From NCBI GenBank assembly GCA_030431455.1, contig JAUIJE010000007.1, positions 124,001-188,000 of the forward strand: a stretch of DNA of 64,000 nt. The letters run 5' to 3'. This document shows positions 8,008 to 16,089 of this stretch, in pieces (position 1 is the stretch's first letter; every line of letters starts with the position of its first letter). The translations under genes and the position numbers were made by a program. The notes under the pieces are model-generated. The model worked only from the letters and a program-made list of their open reading frames with translations. It did not search any database and had not been told where the DNA came from. The stretch is from a bacterium (GTDB taxonomy: Bacteria > Myxococcota > UBA727 > JAUIJE01).

Positions 8008-10343
8008 CAGAAGCTCTCGGTGGCGGTGGTGGTCACGGTGAGGGTGTAGGGCTCGCATGAGAAGTTGTCCGGGTCCCCGTCGGCGGAGCGCACGCGCACA
8101 TAGTACACCTGGCTGTCGGTGAAGGCACAGCCGTAGCCGCCCGGGTAGCAGATGTCGATGAGACCGCAGAGCACGCAGTCGAACAGGTCGCTGCTGCGCT
8201 GCCAGGGGTGCAGGATGTTGGTCCCGGTGTAGGTCGTGCCGCTGTCGCACTCGTCGTAATAGCTGGGCACGAACACGTCGAGGGTGAAGTTGGCCCCGGT
8301 GGGCGAGGTGATGGCGAACCCGGTCTCGTAGTTTTCGAAGCCGCCATCGATGCAGGGAAGGGATTCGATGGCGCAGTCGGGTGAGCCTTCGCCTTCGCGC
8401 ACGGTGAGCTTGAACCAGTCGTTGTCCCCCGTCGGGTAGATGGTGCGGCTGAACTGGTTGGTGGCGCCGTTGGTGGTGGCGTCGACGTTGCCGAGGTTGG
8501 CCGCGGTGGCGCAGCTGCCGCCGACGCCGGCCTGGTCGTTGACGTCGGGGGGCAGGCCCTCGTCGCGCTCGCCGTCGCAGTCGTCGTCGACGGTGTTGCA
8601 CAGCTCGAACCCGAGCGGGGGGTTCTGCGGGCAGAGGTACTCGCACGCGCTCCAGTTGGGGTCGGTGTAGTCGCCGGTCAGGTCGGCGTCGAGGTCGTAC
8701 CAGGCGTTCTGGCAGGTGTAGCTGCAGGCCCCGGCCACGCAGGCGGCGGTGGTGCCCACGTCGACGTAGCCGGTGCAGTCGATGCAGCTCGGGCCGCAGC
8801 TGTCGGGGCTGTCGGGCAAACATTCGTCCCCGCAAGTGTTGAACCCGGCCATGCAGACGCATTCGCCCTGCGCGTTCACCTCAGCGTTCTCCTGGCACTC
8901 GACCCCGGTGCCGGACAGCGGGATGGGGGCGTTGCTCTGGTCGGGGTCGGTGGTGTGGAGGGTGAGCACGTCGGTGTAGGCCTCGGTGGCCACCGGGGTG
9001 AACGACACATCGAAGGTGAACGTGCCCGCGGGCGGGATCGACAGCGGTGGGTGACCGTCTTGGGTCGGGACCGGGGCTTCGGGGGTCACGCCGAACGCGG
9101 CCACGGTGGGGAACACCACCTTGGTGATCAGCAACGCCCCGAGCCCGGAGTTGGTGACGGTCACGGTCTGGACCGGCGAGGCGGCGTTGACCAGAGACGC
9201 GCCGAACATCACCGAGCTGGGGGACAGCTCGAGGTTGGGTTCGGTCGCGCGGCCGAGCAGGGTGATGTCGGCTTCGTACTCGTCCCCCCCGTCGAGGTAC
9301 TCGACGGAGAGCACGGCTTGGGCGGGCAGGCCGTTGGTGACGAATTCGATGTCAAGGGGCAGGGCGGCGGTGGGCACGCCGGCGGTGGTGCACACCATGT
9401 CGGTGCACGCGTCCGCGCCCGCGGGGCAGTCGGCCACGTCGCCGGAGCTGCAGAGATGATGGGCGTTGGCCGAGAGCACGATGGGGAACTCGAGATCGTC
9501 GAGCCCGACGGCGGTGAAGCCCACGGTGGCGGGGGTGAGGGTCACGTCCGTGATCTCGAGAACGGAATCGAGCGCGCCGGTGTTGCGCACAAACAGCGTG
9601 GTGGTCGCCGGCGTGCCGGTCGCGACCTCGCCGAAGTCATATTCGGTCAACGTGGGGTCAAACACCGCGACCTCGTCGGTGACGGACAACGACGCGGCCC
9701 CTTTGAACTCCGCGAACAGGGTAAGGGTGGTGAGGTTGCCCGCGCCATCGTGCAGGATGGTGATCTCGGCTTCGTCGGGCTGGCCGTCTTCGGGGGTGTG
9801 GGAAATCGCGAGCGGCAACACGTCCCCCACGTCGAGGACCTCGTTGATGGTGCCGGCGGGCTGCGAGGAAAACTCCCCGCTGTTGTCGTCGAGCACGATG
9901 GCCACAATGGTGAGCGGGGCGTTGCCGGTGTTGGTCAGCTGTACGTCCCGGGTGACGGGCACGCCCACGAGCTGGGCCCCGAACTCGAGATCGGTCGACG
10001 GGGTCACGCTCAGGACGCCCTGGAGCACGCCGGCGTCGTCGCCGTCCCCGTCGCCATCCCCGTCCCCGTCGCCGTCACCGCCCGCGTCGGGCCCATCGGG
10101 TGGTTGGCAGATGCCCACGATGCACAAAAGCCCGTCGTCGCACTCGTTGTCGGTGGTGCACACGACGTCGCCATCCCCGTCGCCCCCCTGGCCCGCATCG
10201 GGCCCGGCGTCGACGCGCACCGGGTTGTTGCACCCGGGGCAGGCGGTGGTCAGGGAAAGAGCAGCAAGCGCGAGGGGGAAGAGCGCTGCACGGACCGCAT
10301 CGGACGGCTGACGTAGGACATGCATCGTACATGACATGCACAT
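8007..10343 (-). CDS. Choice-of-anchor-D / MopE-type cell-surface lipoprotein
   Basis: 778 aa. Three in-frame ATGs (10343, 10337, 10325) precede a hydrophobic segment ending in the lipobox LTTAC. A low-complexity Gly-Asp repeat follows (encoded near 10035-10080). Two or three immunoglobulin-like choice-of-anchor-D (HYDIN/ASPM-type) domains come next, seen as repeats of the kind LTNTGNAPLTI, VRNTGALDS and VTNSGLGALLI. A Cys-rich region (about 460-560) leads into the MopE motif CNTVDDDCDGE near residue 580, which is proposed to bind metal. A secreted C-terminal domain of the type seen in myxobacterial exported proteins completes it. Exact function is unknown; adhesion or metal capture is inference. 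Confidence 0.82.
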   Translation of the reverse strand: MCMSCTMHVLRQPSDAVRAALFPLALAALSLTTACPGCNNPVRVDAGPDAGQGGDGDGDVVCTTDNECDDGLLCIVGICQPPDGPDAGGDGDGDGDGDGDGDDAGVLQGVLSVTPSTDLEFGAQLVGVPVTRDVQLTNTGNAPLTIVAIVLDDNSGEFSSQPAGTINEVLDVGDVLPLAISHTPEDGQPDEAEITILHDGAGNLTTLTLFAEFKGAASLSVTDEVAVFDPTLTEYDFGEVATGTPATTTLFVRNTGALDSVLEITDVTLTPATVGFTAVGLDDLEFPIVLSANAHHLCSSGDVADCPAGADACTDMVCTTAGVPTAALPLDIEFVTNGLPAQAVLSVEYLDGGDEYEADITLLGRATEPNLELSPSSVMFGASLVNAASPVQTVTVTNSGLGALLITKVVFPTVAAFGVTPEAPVPTQDGHPPLSIPPAGTFTFDVSFTPVATEAYTDVLTLHTTDPDQSNAPIPLSGTGVECQENAEVNAQGECVCMAGFNTCGDECLPDSPDSCGPSCIDCTGYVDVGTTAACVAGACSYTCQNAWYDLDADLTGDYTDPNWSACEYLCPQNPPLGFELCNTVDDDCDGERDEGLPPDVNDQAGVGGSCATAANLGNVDATTNGATNQFSRTIYPTGDNDWFKLTVREGEGSPDCAIESLPCIDGGFENYETGFAITSPTGANFTLDVFVPSYYDECDSGTTYTGTNILHPWQRSSDLFDCVLCGLIDICYPGGYGCAFTDSQVYYVRVRSADGDPDNFSCEPYTLTVTTTATESF

Positions 10344-10383
10344 CGAATTCGCTTCTGGAAGGGGGTGTTGCGGTGCGGGGTAG

Positions 10384-10401
10384 ACATATTCTTGAATATG
10401 T
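10384..10401. promoter_or_regulatory. AT-rich 18-bp palindrome, candidate operator
   Basis: acatattc-tt-gaatatgt: two perfect 8-bp arms around a 2-bp centre, standing out sharply from the surrounding G+C-rich DNA. It lies between divergently transcribed genes, 41 bp upstream of the surface-lipoprotein start and 170 bp upstream of scpA. Its position and symmetry suit a dimeric repressor site. The regulator is unknown and no matching regulator gene is adjacent. Confidence 0.45.
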
Positions 10402-10417
10402 AAACTGCGCGCGGTCG

Positions 10418-10467
10418 GGTTCGCCCGTCCATCGGCGGCCGCGGCTTTTCCGCGCGCGGGGCGAACC
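10418..10467. repeat. Spaced inverted repeat in divergent intergenic region
   Basis: Arms ggttcgccc (10418-10426) and gggcgaacc (10459-10467) are perfect 9-bp complements separated by 32 bp of G+C-rich DNA. They could form a large stem in an scpA leader transcript or be a paired protein site. No T-tract follows, so it is not a typical terminator. Confidence 0.3.
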
Positions 10468-10571
10468 GGCGGTTGCGTTTTTGGGTCGTGCCTTCTACGT
10501 GCGCTCACCCACCGCGAGGTGGGGTTTGTTTTGTCCCTTGTCGCGCCGGGAGGCGCAGCAGCTGAGGCCGC

Positions 10572-11690
10572 ATGGTCAGCGACAACATGGGTGACGACAA
10601 CCAGGTCTCGGACGACGAGGACCTGGCGACGGACGCGGCCTTGGGCGAGGCGGCGGCGGCGGGCGAAGCTGCGTCCGCGGACGCGGCCCCCGACGGCGCG
10701 CCCGAGGGCAACGTCGAGCCCCCGGTCGACGGTGAAGAGGCCCGCCGCGCGCGCGTGGTCGAGGACGAACCGCGCAACGGCTACGTGAAGGCCGGCACCC
10801 AAGAGTTCTGGGTCGAGGCCCGGGGGCGGTTCGACGAGAAAGGCTTGAGCGGCTACGCCCCGAGCGTCGAGTCCGAGCGGCTGCTCGTCGACGTGCCCAT
10901 CTTCGAGGGCCCCCTCGACCTCCTGTTGCACCTCATCCGCAAACACGCGCTCGACATCCTCGACATCCCCATCGCCGTGATCACCGAGCGGTACATCAAG
11001 GTCATCGACGACATGCGCAAGCTCGACCTCGACATCGCGGGCGAGTTTTTGGTGATGGCCTCGCAGCTGGCGCACATCAAGAGCAAGATGTTGCTCCCCA
11101 AAGAGGACCAGCCGGAGGGGGAGGAAGAGGTCGAGGACCCGCGGGCGGCGCTGGTGCGCCGGCTGCTCGAGTACCAAAAGTTCAAAGACGCGGCGGAGAT
11201 GTTCGCCGAGCGGGCGTGGCTGGGGCGCGACGTGTTCACCGCCGATCCCAACCACAAGCCCTTCAATCCCGACACCGTGCCCGTCGAGGATCCCACCGCC
11301 GGGCTCGCGCGCTTTGACGTCGAAAAGCTCATCAAGCTCTTCGACAGCATTCTCAAACGCAACAAGCAACAGATCGTGCACGAGGTCGTGCTCGAACGCC
11401 TCGGGGTCGGCCAGCGCATCAACGAGCTGGTGGACTTCGCCCAGACCCGCGAAGCCTTCACCTTCACCGACATCGTCGACCACTTCGGGGGGGTGGCCGC
11501 GGGCCGGCGCAGCATCATTGTGACGTTCTTGGCCGTGCTCGAGATGACCAAGTTCAAGCTGCTCAAGATTCACCAAGCCCAGGAAGACGGCCAGATCTAC
11601 ATCTCGCCGGTCCAGGAAAACTTCAACTCCGGCGACGACTTCGCCGTGGACGACTACGACACCCAACCGTTGGCGGAGAGCGCGCCGTGA
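10572..11690 (+). CDS. scpA: Segregation and condensation protein A
   Basis: 372 aa kleisin subunit of the SMC-ScpAB condensin, which organises and segregates the chromosome. The core starts near residue 105 with the hallmark VPIFEGPLDLLLHLI and continues with LDIAGEFLVMASQLAHIKSKMLLP. The C-terminal winged-helix part (EAFTFTDIVDHFGG, VTFLAVLEMTKFKLLKIHQ) contacts the SMC head. About 95 residues of acidic, Ala-rich extension precede the core, milder than that of ScpB. The start is the first ATG with GAGG just upstream. Its stop overlaps the scpB start by 4 bp (GTGA), so translation is coupled. Confidence 0.95.
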   Translation: MVSDNMGDDNQVSDDEDLATDAALGEAAAAGEAASADAAPDGAPEGNVEPPVDGEEARRARVVEDEPRNGYVKAGTQEFWVEARGRFDEKGLSGYAPSVESERLLVDVPIFEGPLDLLLHLIRKHALDILDIPIAVITERYIKVIDDMRKLDLDIAGEFLVMASQLAHIKSKMLLPKEDQPEGEEEVEDPRAALVRRLLEYQKFKDAAEMFAERAWLGRDVFTADPNHKPFNPDTVPVEDPTAGLARFDVEKLIKLFDSILKRNKQQIVHEVVLERLGVGQRINELVDFAQTREAFTFTDIVDHFGGVAAGRRSIIVTFLAVLEMTKFKLLKIHQAQEDGQIYISPVQENFNSGDDFAVDDYDTQPLAESAP

Positions 11691-13837
11691 CCAGCCATAC
11701 CCCGACCCCCGACAAACAAAAGCCCGCCGACGAGGACGTCGCGCTCACCGCGGACACCGATGCGCTCGCCGACGGCGAAGACACCCTCGCGGCCGCGGAC
11801 GACGACGAGGAAGACGAGGCGGGGGACGAACACCAGGACGAGGACGGCGACGAAGAGGACGGGGACGAATACGAAGACGAGGACGGGGACGAAGAGGACG
11901 GCGACGAAGACGAGGACGGGGACGAAGAGGACGGCGGCGATTACGAAGACGACGACGGTGACGAAGAGGACGGTGACGAATACGAAGACGAATACGAAGA
12001 CGAGGACGACGACGGCGATGAAAACGAGGGTGACGACGGGGACGAAGAGGACGGTGACGAAGAGGACGAGGACGGGGATGAAGAGGACGGTGACGGATAC
12101 GAGGACGAAGAGGGCGATGAAGGGGACGAAGAGGACGAATACGAATACGAAGACGGGGACGAAGAGGACGGCGACGAATACGAGGACGGTGACGAAGAGG
12201 ACGGGGATGAAGAGGACGGGGATGAAGAGGACGGCGACGAAGAACGCGTGGATGATGAAGAGGTCGTGATGACCGCGGCCGACGGCGGCGGGGACGACGG
12301 CGACGCCGAGGACGCCGCTGACGTCGACGAGCCACGCGATCCGCTGGAGGACCTGCCCGCGGTGCTCGAGGCGATCGTGTTCTGTGCGCCGGAGCCGATC
12401 TCGCTCGGTCGCATCAAAGAGGTGCTCAAGGACGAGGGGCTCGACATCGACGGCAAGACCGTGCGCCAGACGTTGCGCACGCTGGTGGAGGGGACCGAAG
12501 ACGGCACCCGGCCCGGCCCCCGGGGCTTTCGTATGGTCGAGGTCGAGGACGTGTATGCCTACCGGACCGAGCCGGTGGCCGCGCCTTACCTGCGGCGCAT
12601 GTTCCAGGCCCGGCCGGCGCGGCTGTCGCGGGCCGCGCTCGAGACCTTGGCCATCGTGGCCTACCGCCAGCCCGTCACCCGGCCCCAGCTCGACGAGATT
12701 CGGGGCGTGGACTGCTCCGGCGGCCTCAAGACCCTGCTCGAACGCAAGCTGGTGCGCATCCTGGGCAAGGCCGACGACGTCGGCCGGCCGCTCATCTACG
12801 GCACCACCAAACACTTCCTGGACTTCTTTGGGTTGTCGAGCCTGCAGGAGCTCCCGACGCTGAAGGAGTACCACGCGCTCCAGGACGGGGAGCCGGTCTC
12901 CTTGCCGGAGAAAGGGGCCGAGGGCCCGGTCAAGGTAATGGACCTGTTCAACCCCGAGGGCAGCGGTGAGCTGGTCTCGGACGACACCGAGGCGGAGGGG
13001 CAAAAGGCGCTGCACGCGCTCGAGGCCGCGCTCGGGGAGGCCTCGGAGATCACCCGGGTGGCCGAGATCGTGGCCGACGGCGACATGGAGATCCCCGACG
13101 AGTTGTTGCGGCAGCCGCGCCGGGCCCGGTCGGTGATCATCGACGATGACGAGGCGGCGGGCGACAGCGAAGAAGACGGCGACGAGGAGCGCACCGCGGT
13201 GGTCGACACCAGCGGCTTGCAAGACGGCGAAGAGGACGGCGCGGCCCCGACCGAGACCGATCAGGCGCCGGTGGCGGCGGACGCGGGGGACGTGCCCACC
13301 GCGGTGGACGAGGACGATGCGGACACCTCATCGTCGTCCGTGGATGGGTCTTCGGACGACGACGAACCCCGGGCCGAGGGCGCGGGCGACGACGAGGAAG
13401 ACGACGAAGGAGACGAGGACGAGGGGGAAGACGAGGAAGGGGACGAGGAAGACGAGGAGGGGGACGAGGACGAGGACGCGGGGGAAGACGGGGTGGTGGT
13501 CGAGATGGACGCTGCCGCCCGCGACGATGACGACGACGACGAGCGATACGCCGACGAGGGGGAGGGCGGCGACGACGGGCTCGATGAAGAGCACGACGAG
13601 GACGACGACGGCGAAGCCTACGACGACGACCTGGACGACGACGACCCGGACGGCGAGGGCGTGGACGACGCCGACGAGCCCGCGCACGCGGCACACGATC
13701 CCGAGAAGAGTCAGCGCGACGCTGACCAAGCCATTGCCGCCGCCGCCGCGGCCATCACCGCCGGGGATGTCGAACTCTCCGGCGAGGGCGCGCCCGTCGA
13801 GGACGATGACGGCGGCCCCGACACGGACCGGTCATGA
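11687..13837 (+). CDS. scpB: Segregation and condensation protein B with giant acidic N- and C-terminal tails
   Basis: 716 aa, against roughly 180-250 aa for typical ScpB. Only about residues 218-400 resemble ScpB: two winged helices with AVLEAIVFCAPEPIS, LSRAALETLAIVAYRQPVTR and TKHFLDFFGL. Residues about 24-205 are almost pure Asp/Glu/Gly/Tyr repeats of the DGDEEDGDEYED kind. Residues about 485-680 are another Asp/Glu-rich tract, followed by an Ala-rich helix and an acidic end. ScpB dimers bind ScpA in the condensin complex; the tails may mimic DNA or tune binding, which is inference. The start GTG overlaps the scpA stop and the ATGA at its end couples to the pseudouridine synthase gene. 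Confidence 0.93.
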   Translation: MTSHTPTPDKQKPADEDVALTADTDALADGEDTLAAADDDEEDEAGDEHQDEDGDEEDGDEYEDEDGDEEDGDEDEDGDEEDGGDYEDDDGDEEDGDEYEDEYEDEDDDGDENEGDDGDEEDGDEEDEDGDEEDGDGYEDEEGDEGDEEDEYEYEDGDEEDGDEYEDGDEEDGDEEDGDEEDGDEERVDDEEVVMTAADGGGDDGDAEDAADVDEPRDPLEDLPAVLEAIVFCAPEPISLGRIKEVLKDEGLDIDGKTVRQTLRTLVEGTEDGTRPGPRGFRMVEVEDVYAYRTEPVAAPYLRRMFQARPARLSRAALETLAIVAYRQPVTRPQLDEIRGVDCSGGLKTLLERKLVRILGKADDVGRPLIYGTTKHFLDFFGLSSLQELPTLKEYHALQDGEPVSLPEKGAEGPVKVMDLFNPEGSGELVSDDTEAEGQKALHALEAALGEASEITRVAEIVADGDMEIPDELLRQPRRARSVIIDDDEAAGDSEEDGDEERTAVVDTSGLQDGEEDGAAPTETDQAPVAADAGDVPTAVDEDDADTSSSSVDGSSDDDEPRAEGAGDDEEDDEGDEDEGEDEEGDEEDEEGDEDEDAGEDGVVVEMDAAARDDDDDDERYADEGEGGDDGLDEEHDEDDDGEAYDDDLDDDDPDGEGVDDADEPAHAAHDPEKSQRDADQAIAAAAAAITAGDVELSGEGAPVEDDDGGPDTDRS
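11793..12245 (+). repeat. Acidic-tract minisatellite inside scpB (5' part)
   Basis: Imperfect short tandem repeats built on gacgaagaggacgg, gacgaatacgaagac and gatgaagaggacgg words. Every unit length is a multiple of three, so copy-number change would lengthen or shorten the acidic tail without breaking the frame. The complementary strand is correspondingly open in several frames, but those frames encode only Arg/Pro or Ser/Pro monotony. Confidence 0.8.
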
Positions 13838-14574
13838 CCACCAAAGAACGACTCCACCGCGCGCTGGCCCGATCCGGCGTCGCCTCCCGCCGCAAGGCCG
13901 AGACCCTCATCCGCGAAGGTCACGTGCGCGTGAACAACAAGCGCGTCACCGAGATGGGTTTTCACATCGACGTCGACACCGACAAGGTCACGGTGTCGGG
14001 CCGGCCGGTGCGGCTGGTGGCCGAACAGAAGCAGGACAAGGCCTACTTCCTGCTGCACAAGCCGCCCAACGTCCTGACCACGACGCACGACGACCGGGGA
14101 CGGCCGACGGTGATGGACCTGATCGCGGGGGACACCCCCGTGCGCATCTACCCGGTGGGGCGGCTCGACTTCGACTCCGAGGGGGCGCTGCTGCTCACCA
14201 ACGACGGGCAGCTCGCCCACAAGCTCACCCACCCGCGCTTTCACGTGCCCAAGACCTACCTGGTCAAGGTCAAAGGCGTGCCCACCGAGGACAAGCTCGA
14301 CAAGCTGCGCCGCGGCATCTACCTCGACGACGGACCGACCAAACCCGCCGACATCGAGGTCGTGCGGCACACCAAGAGCAACACCTGGGTCGAAATCACC
14401 ATCACGGAGGGGCGCAACCGGCTGGTCAAGCGCATGTTCTGGCGCATCAAGCACCCCGTGCTCCGGCTGATCCGCACCAGCTTCGCCAACCTCAACGTCG
14501 AGGATCTCGCCCCGGGCCGCTTCCGGGTGTTGAGCAAAAAAGAGGTCAAGCAGCTCCAGGACTGGACCCGCTGA
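13834..14574 (+). CDS. rluB: 23S rRNA pseudouridine synthase, RsuA/RluB family
   Basis: 246 aa. An S4 RNA-binding domain occupies about residues 1-60 (RLHRALARSGVASRRKAE). The catalytic domain has the Asp-containing motif GRLDFDSEGALLLTNDG and the family C-terminal block EGRNRLVKRMF. RluB modifies U2605 of 23S rRNA in E. coli, and scpA-scpB-rluB is a common gene order, which favours RluB over RsuA. The ATG overlaps the scpB stop by 4 bp. The specific rRNA target here is inferred. Confidence 0.92.
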   Translation: MTTKERLHRALARSGVASRRKAETLIREGHVRVNNKRVTEMGFHIDVDTDKVTVSGRPVRLVAEQKQDKAYFLLHKPPNVLTTTHDDRGRPTVMDLIAGDTPVRIYPVGRLDFDSEGALLLTNDGQLAHKLTHPRFHVPKTYLVKVKGVPTEDKLDKLRRGIYLDDGPTKPADIEVVRHTKSNTWVEITITEGRNRLVKRMFWRIKHPVLRLIRTSFANLNVEDLAPGRFRVLSKKEVKQLQDWTR

Positions 14575-14638
14575 GCGCTCCCGCCGCCGCGCATAAGCCG
14601 TTTGCCGACGGCCGCGTTCGGGGGTAGCGTCGCGCCCC

Positions 14639-15583
14639 ATGAAGGGCATCATTCCTTGGATCGTCGCCATCGGCCTGCTGAGCGCGGGTGGCTTTTTTCT
14701 GGTCAACAACCTCCAAGGTGAGCTCGACGACGCTCAGTTCATGGAGAAGGTCAACGCCCAACGGGTGAAGTTCGCCGAGCAGGCGCCGTTCACCCGGGCC
14801 GCGCCCGACGACAAAGTGAAGTTCGACCGCGGCCAGCTCATCAACTGGCACAAGTCGCAAATCGGGGCGATCCTGCGCGAGCACCCCGAGCAGAAGCGCG
14901 ACGACCGCTACATCGACGAGATCGAGGCCAAGGCCAAAGAGGGCAAAAAGGACAAGGCCAAGGTCGCCAAGGTGCGCGAGCGCTACGACTGGATGAAGAG
15001 CGTGTGGGACAACACCCTGAGCAAGGGGGCCTACGACACCGTGCTGTCCCAGTACAAAGAGGGCATCCGGTACGACATCACCAACATCCAGCCGTTCACC
15101 CCGCCCGAGGGGGGCAAGCCCACGCTCAAGATGGACGTGCTGCTGTGGGGACCGGTCAAAGACCAAATCACGTTCACCGGCATCGAGATTCAGTTCGTGC
15201 GGGAGATCGTCACCACCGACAAGCGCGGCCGCGAGACCAAAAAGCAGGCCTTGGCGAAGATCGAAGGGGGCGGTCCCCCGACGATTCTGCACCCCTCCGG
15301 CCCCAACCCCGACCCGATGGATTGGATCCTCGAGTGGCCGCCGGGGGTGATGGTCGGCTACTACGTGGGGCTGCCGCTGTTTGCCCCCGACGCGACCAAG
15401 TTCTCGATGACGCTCTCGGTGCAAATTCGCACCCAAGGGGGCACCACGTTGCCGGTGGAGTTCACCTGGAAGAACGTCGACGTGCGCCCCGAGTGGCGCG
15501 CCCCCGCGGGCGCCGAGTGGGAAGCGGACGTGATGGAAGCGTCCGAGGACGAGCTGCGCGCGGCCGGCATCGAAGTCGACTGA
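14639..15583 (+). CDS. Membrane-anchored protein of unknown function
   Basis: 314 aa. One N-terminal transmembrane segment (IIPWIVAIGLLSAGGFFLV, about residues 4-22) has no cleavage site, so it is probably a signal anchor. A basic, helical region of about 120 residues follows (coiled-coil-like, Lys/Glu-rich), then a beta-rich extracytoplasmic domain with WPPGVMVGYYVGLPLFAPD and an acidic C-terminus. I do not recognise the family. It lies 64 bp after rluB on the same strand and is followed by a good terminator, so it probably ends that operon. Confidence 0.7.
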   Translation: MKGIIPWIVAIGLLSAGGFFLVNNLQGELDDAQFMEKVNAQRVKFAEQAPFTRAAPDDKVKFDRGQLINWHKSQIGAILREHPEQKRDDRYIDEIEAKAKEGKKDKAKVAKVRERYDWMKSVWDNTLSKGAYDTVLSQYKEGIRYDITNIQPFTPPEGGKPTLKMDVLLWGPVKDQITFTGIEIQFVREIVTTDKRGRETKKQALAKIEGGGPPTILHPSGPNPDPMDWILEWPPGVMVGYYVGLPLFAPDATKFSMTLSVQIRTQGGTTLPVEFTWKNVDVRPEWRAPAGAEWEADVMEASEDELRAAGIEVD

Positions 15584-15609
15584 CCGACGCTGGTCACGAA
15601 CGAGAACCG

Positions 15610-15640
15610 GGCCGCCCTCGAGGCGGCCTTGTTCATTTTG
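15610..15640 (+). terminator. Rho-independent terminator
   Basis: Stem GGCCGCC / GGCGGCC (15610-15616 and 15622-15628) with a 5-nt loop, followed by ttgttcatttt. It lies 27 bp after the stop of the membrane-anchored protein and closes the scpA-scpB-rluB transcription unit. Confidence 0.7.
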
Positions 15641-15663
15641 GCGGGCCGCGCTGCGTTGCCGCC

Positions 15664-15969
15664 CTAGGCGTCGGCGTTGGCGCGGTCGTCGAGCACTTCG
15701 TCGATGTCGTCGAGCAGCGCGCTGATCTTTTTCGATTGGCGGCGCAGCTTGCCCGCTTGGCGGGTCAGGTCTTTGACGTCCTCGCGGCTGGGCAGCTGGC
15801 CGGCGTTGAGCAACCGGGCGGTGGTCTCGTCGACGCGCTCGCGGGCCTGTTGCACCCCTTGCACCGCCTTCATGACCTTCTCGGCGCGCTCGGGGGACTC
15901 CATGATTTTCCCCATCGCCTTCATGCCCATCTTGAGGCCTTCCGACTTCATCTTGTCCTTGATCGACAT
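15664..15969 (-). CDS. Small helical, charged protein of unknown function
   Basis: 101 aa from the ATG at 15969, chosen because GGAG lies about 11 nt upstream; an in-frame ATG at 16005 would add 12 residues. The protein is highly charged and predicted to be helical throughout (MSIKDKMKSEGLKMGMKAMG, then heptad-like ARERVDETTARLLNAG and KLRRQSKKISALLDDIDEVL), consistent with a coiled coil. It has no membrane segment and no family I recognise. It is convergent with the preceding operon. Confidence 0.6.
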   Translation of the reverse strand: MSIKDKMKSEGLKMGMKAMGKIMESPERAEKVMKAVQGVQQARERVDETTARLLNAGQLPSREDVKDLTRQAGKLRRQSKKISALLDDIDEVLDDRANADA

Positions 15970-16089
15970 CCCGCACCCCGCTCCGGATTCTGGCGCAGCG
16001 GTCATCCACGCCCGCCTTCATCCTGCCCGGCGCGGCCAGGCTCGTCCACACCGGATTGTCGGCGCCGGTCGAGGTGCTAGGCACACCGG

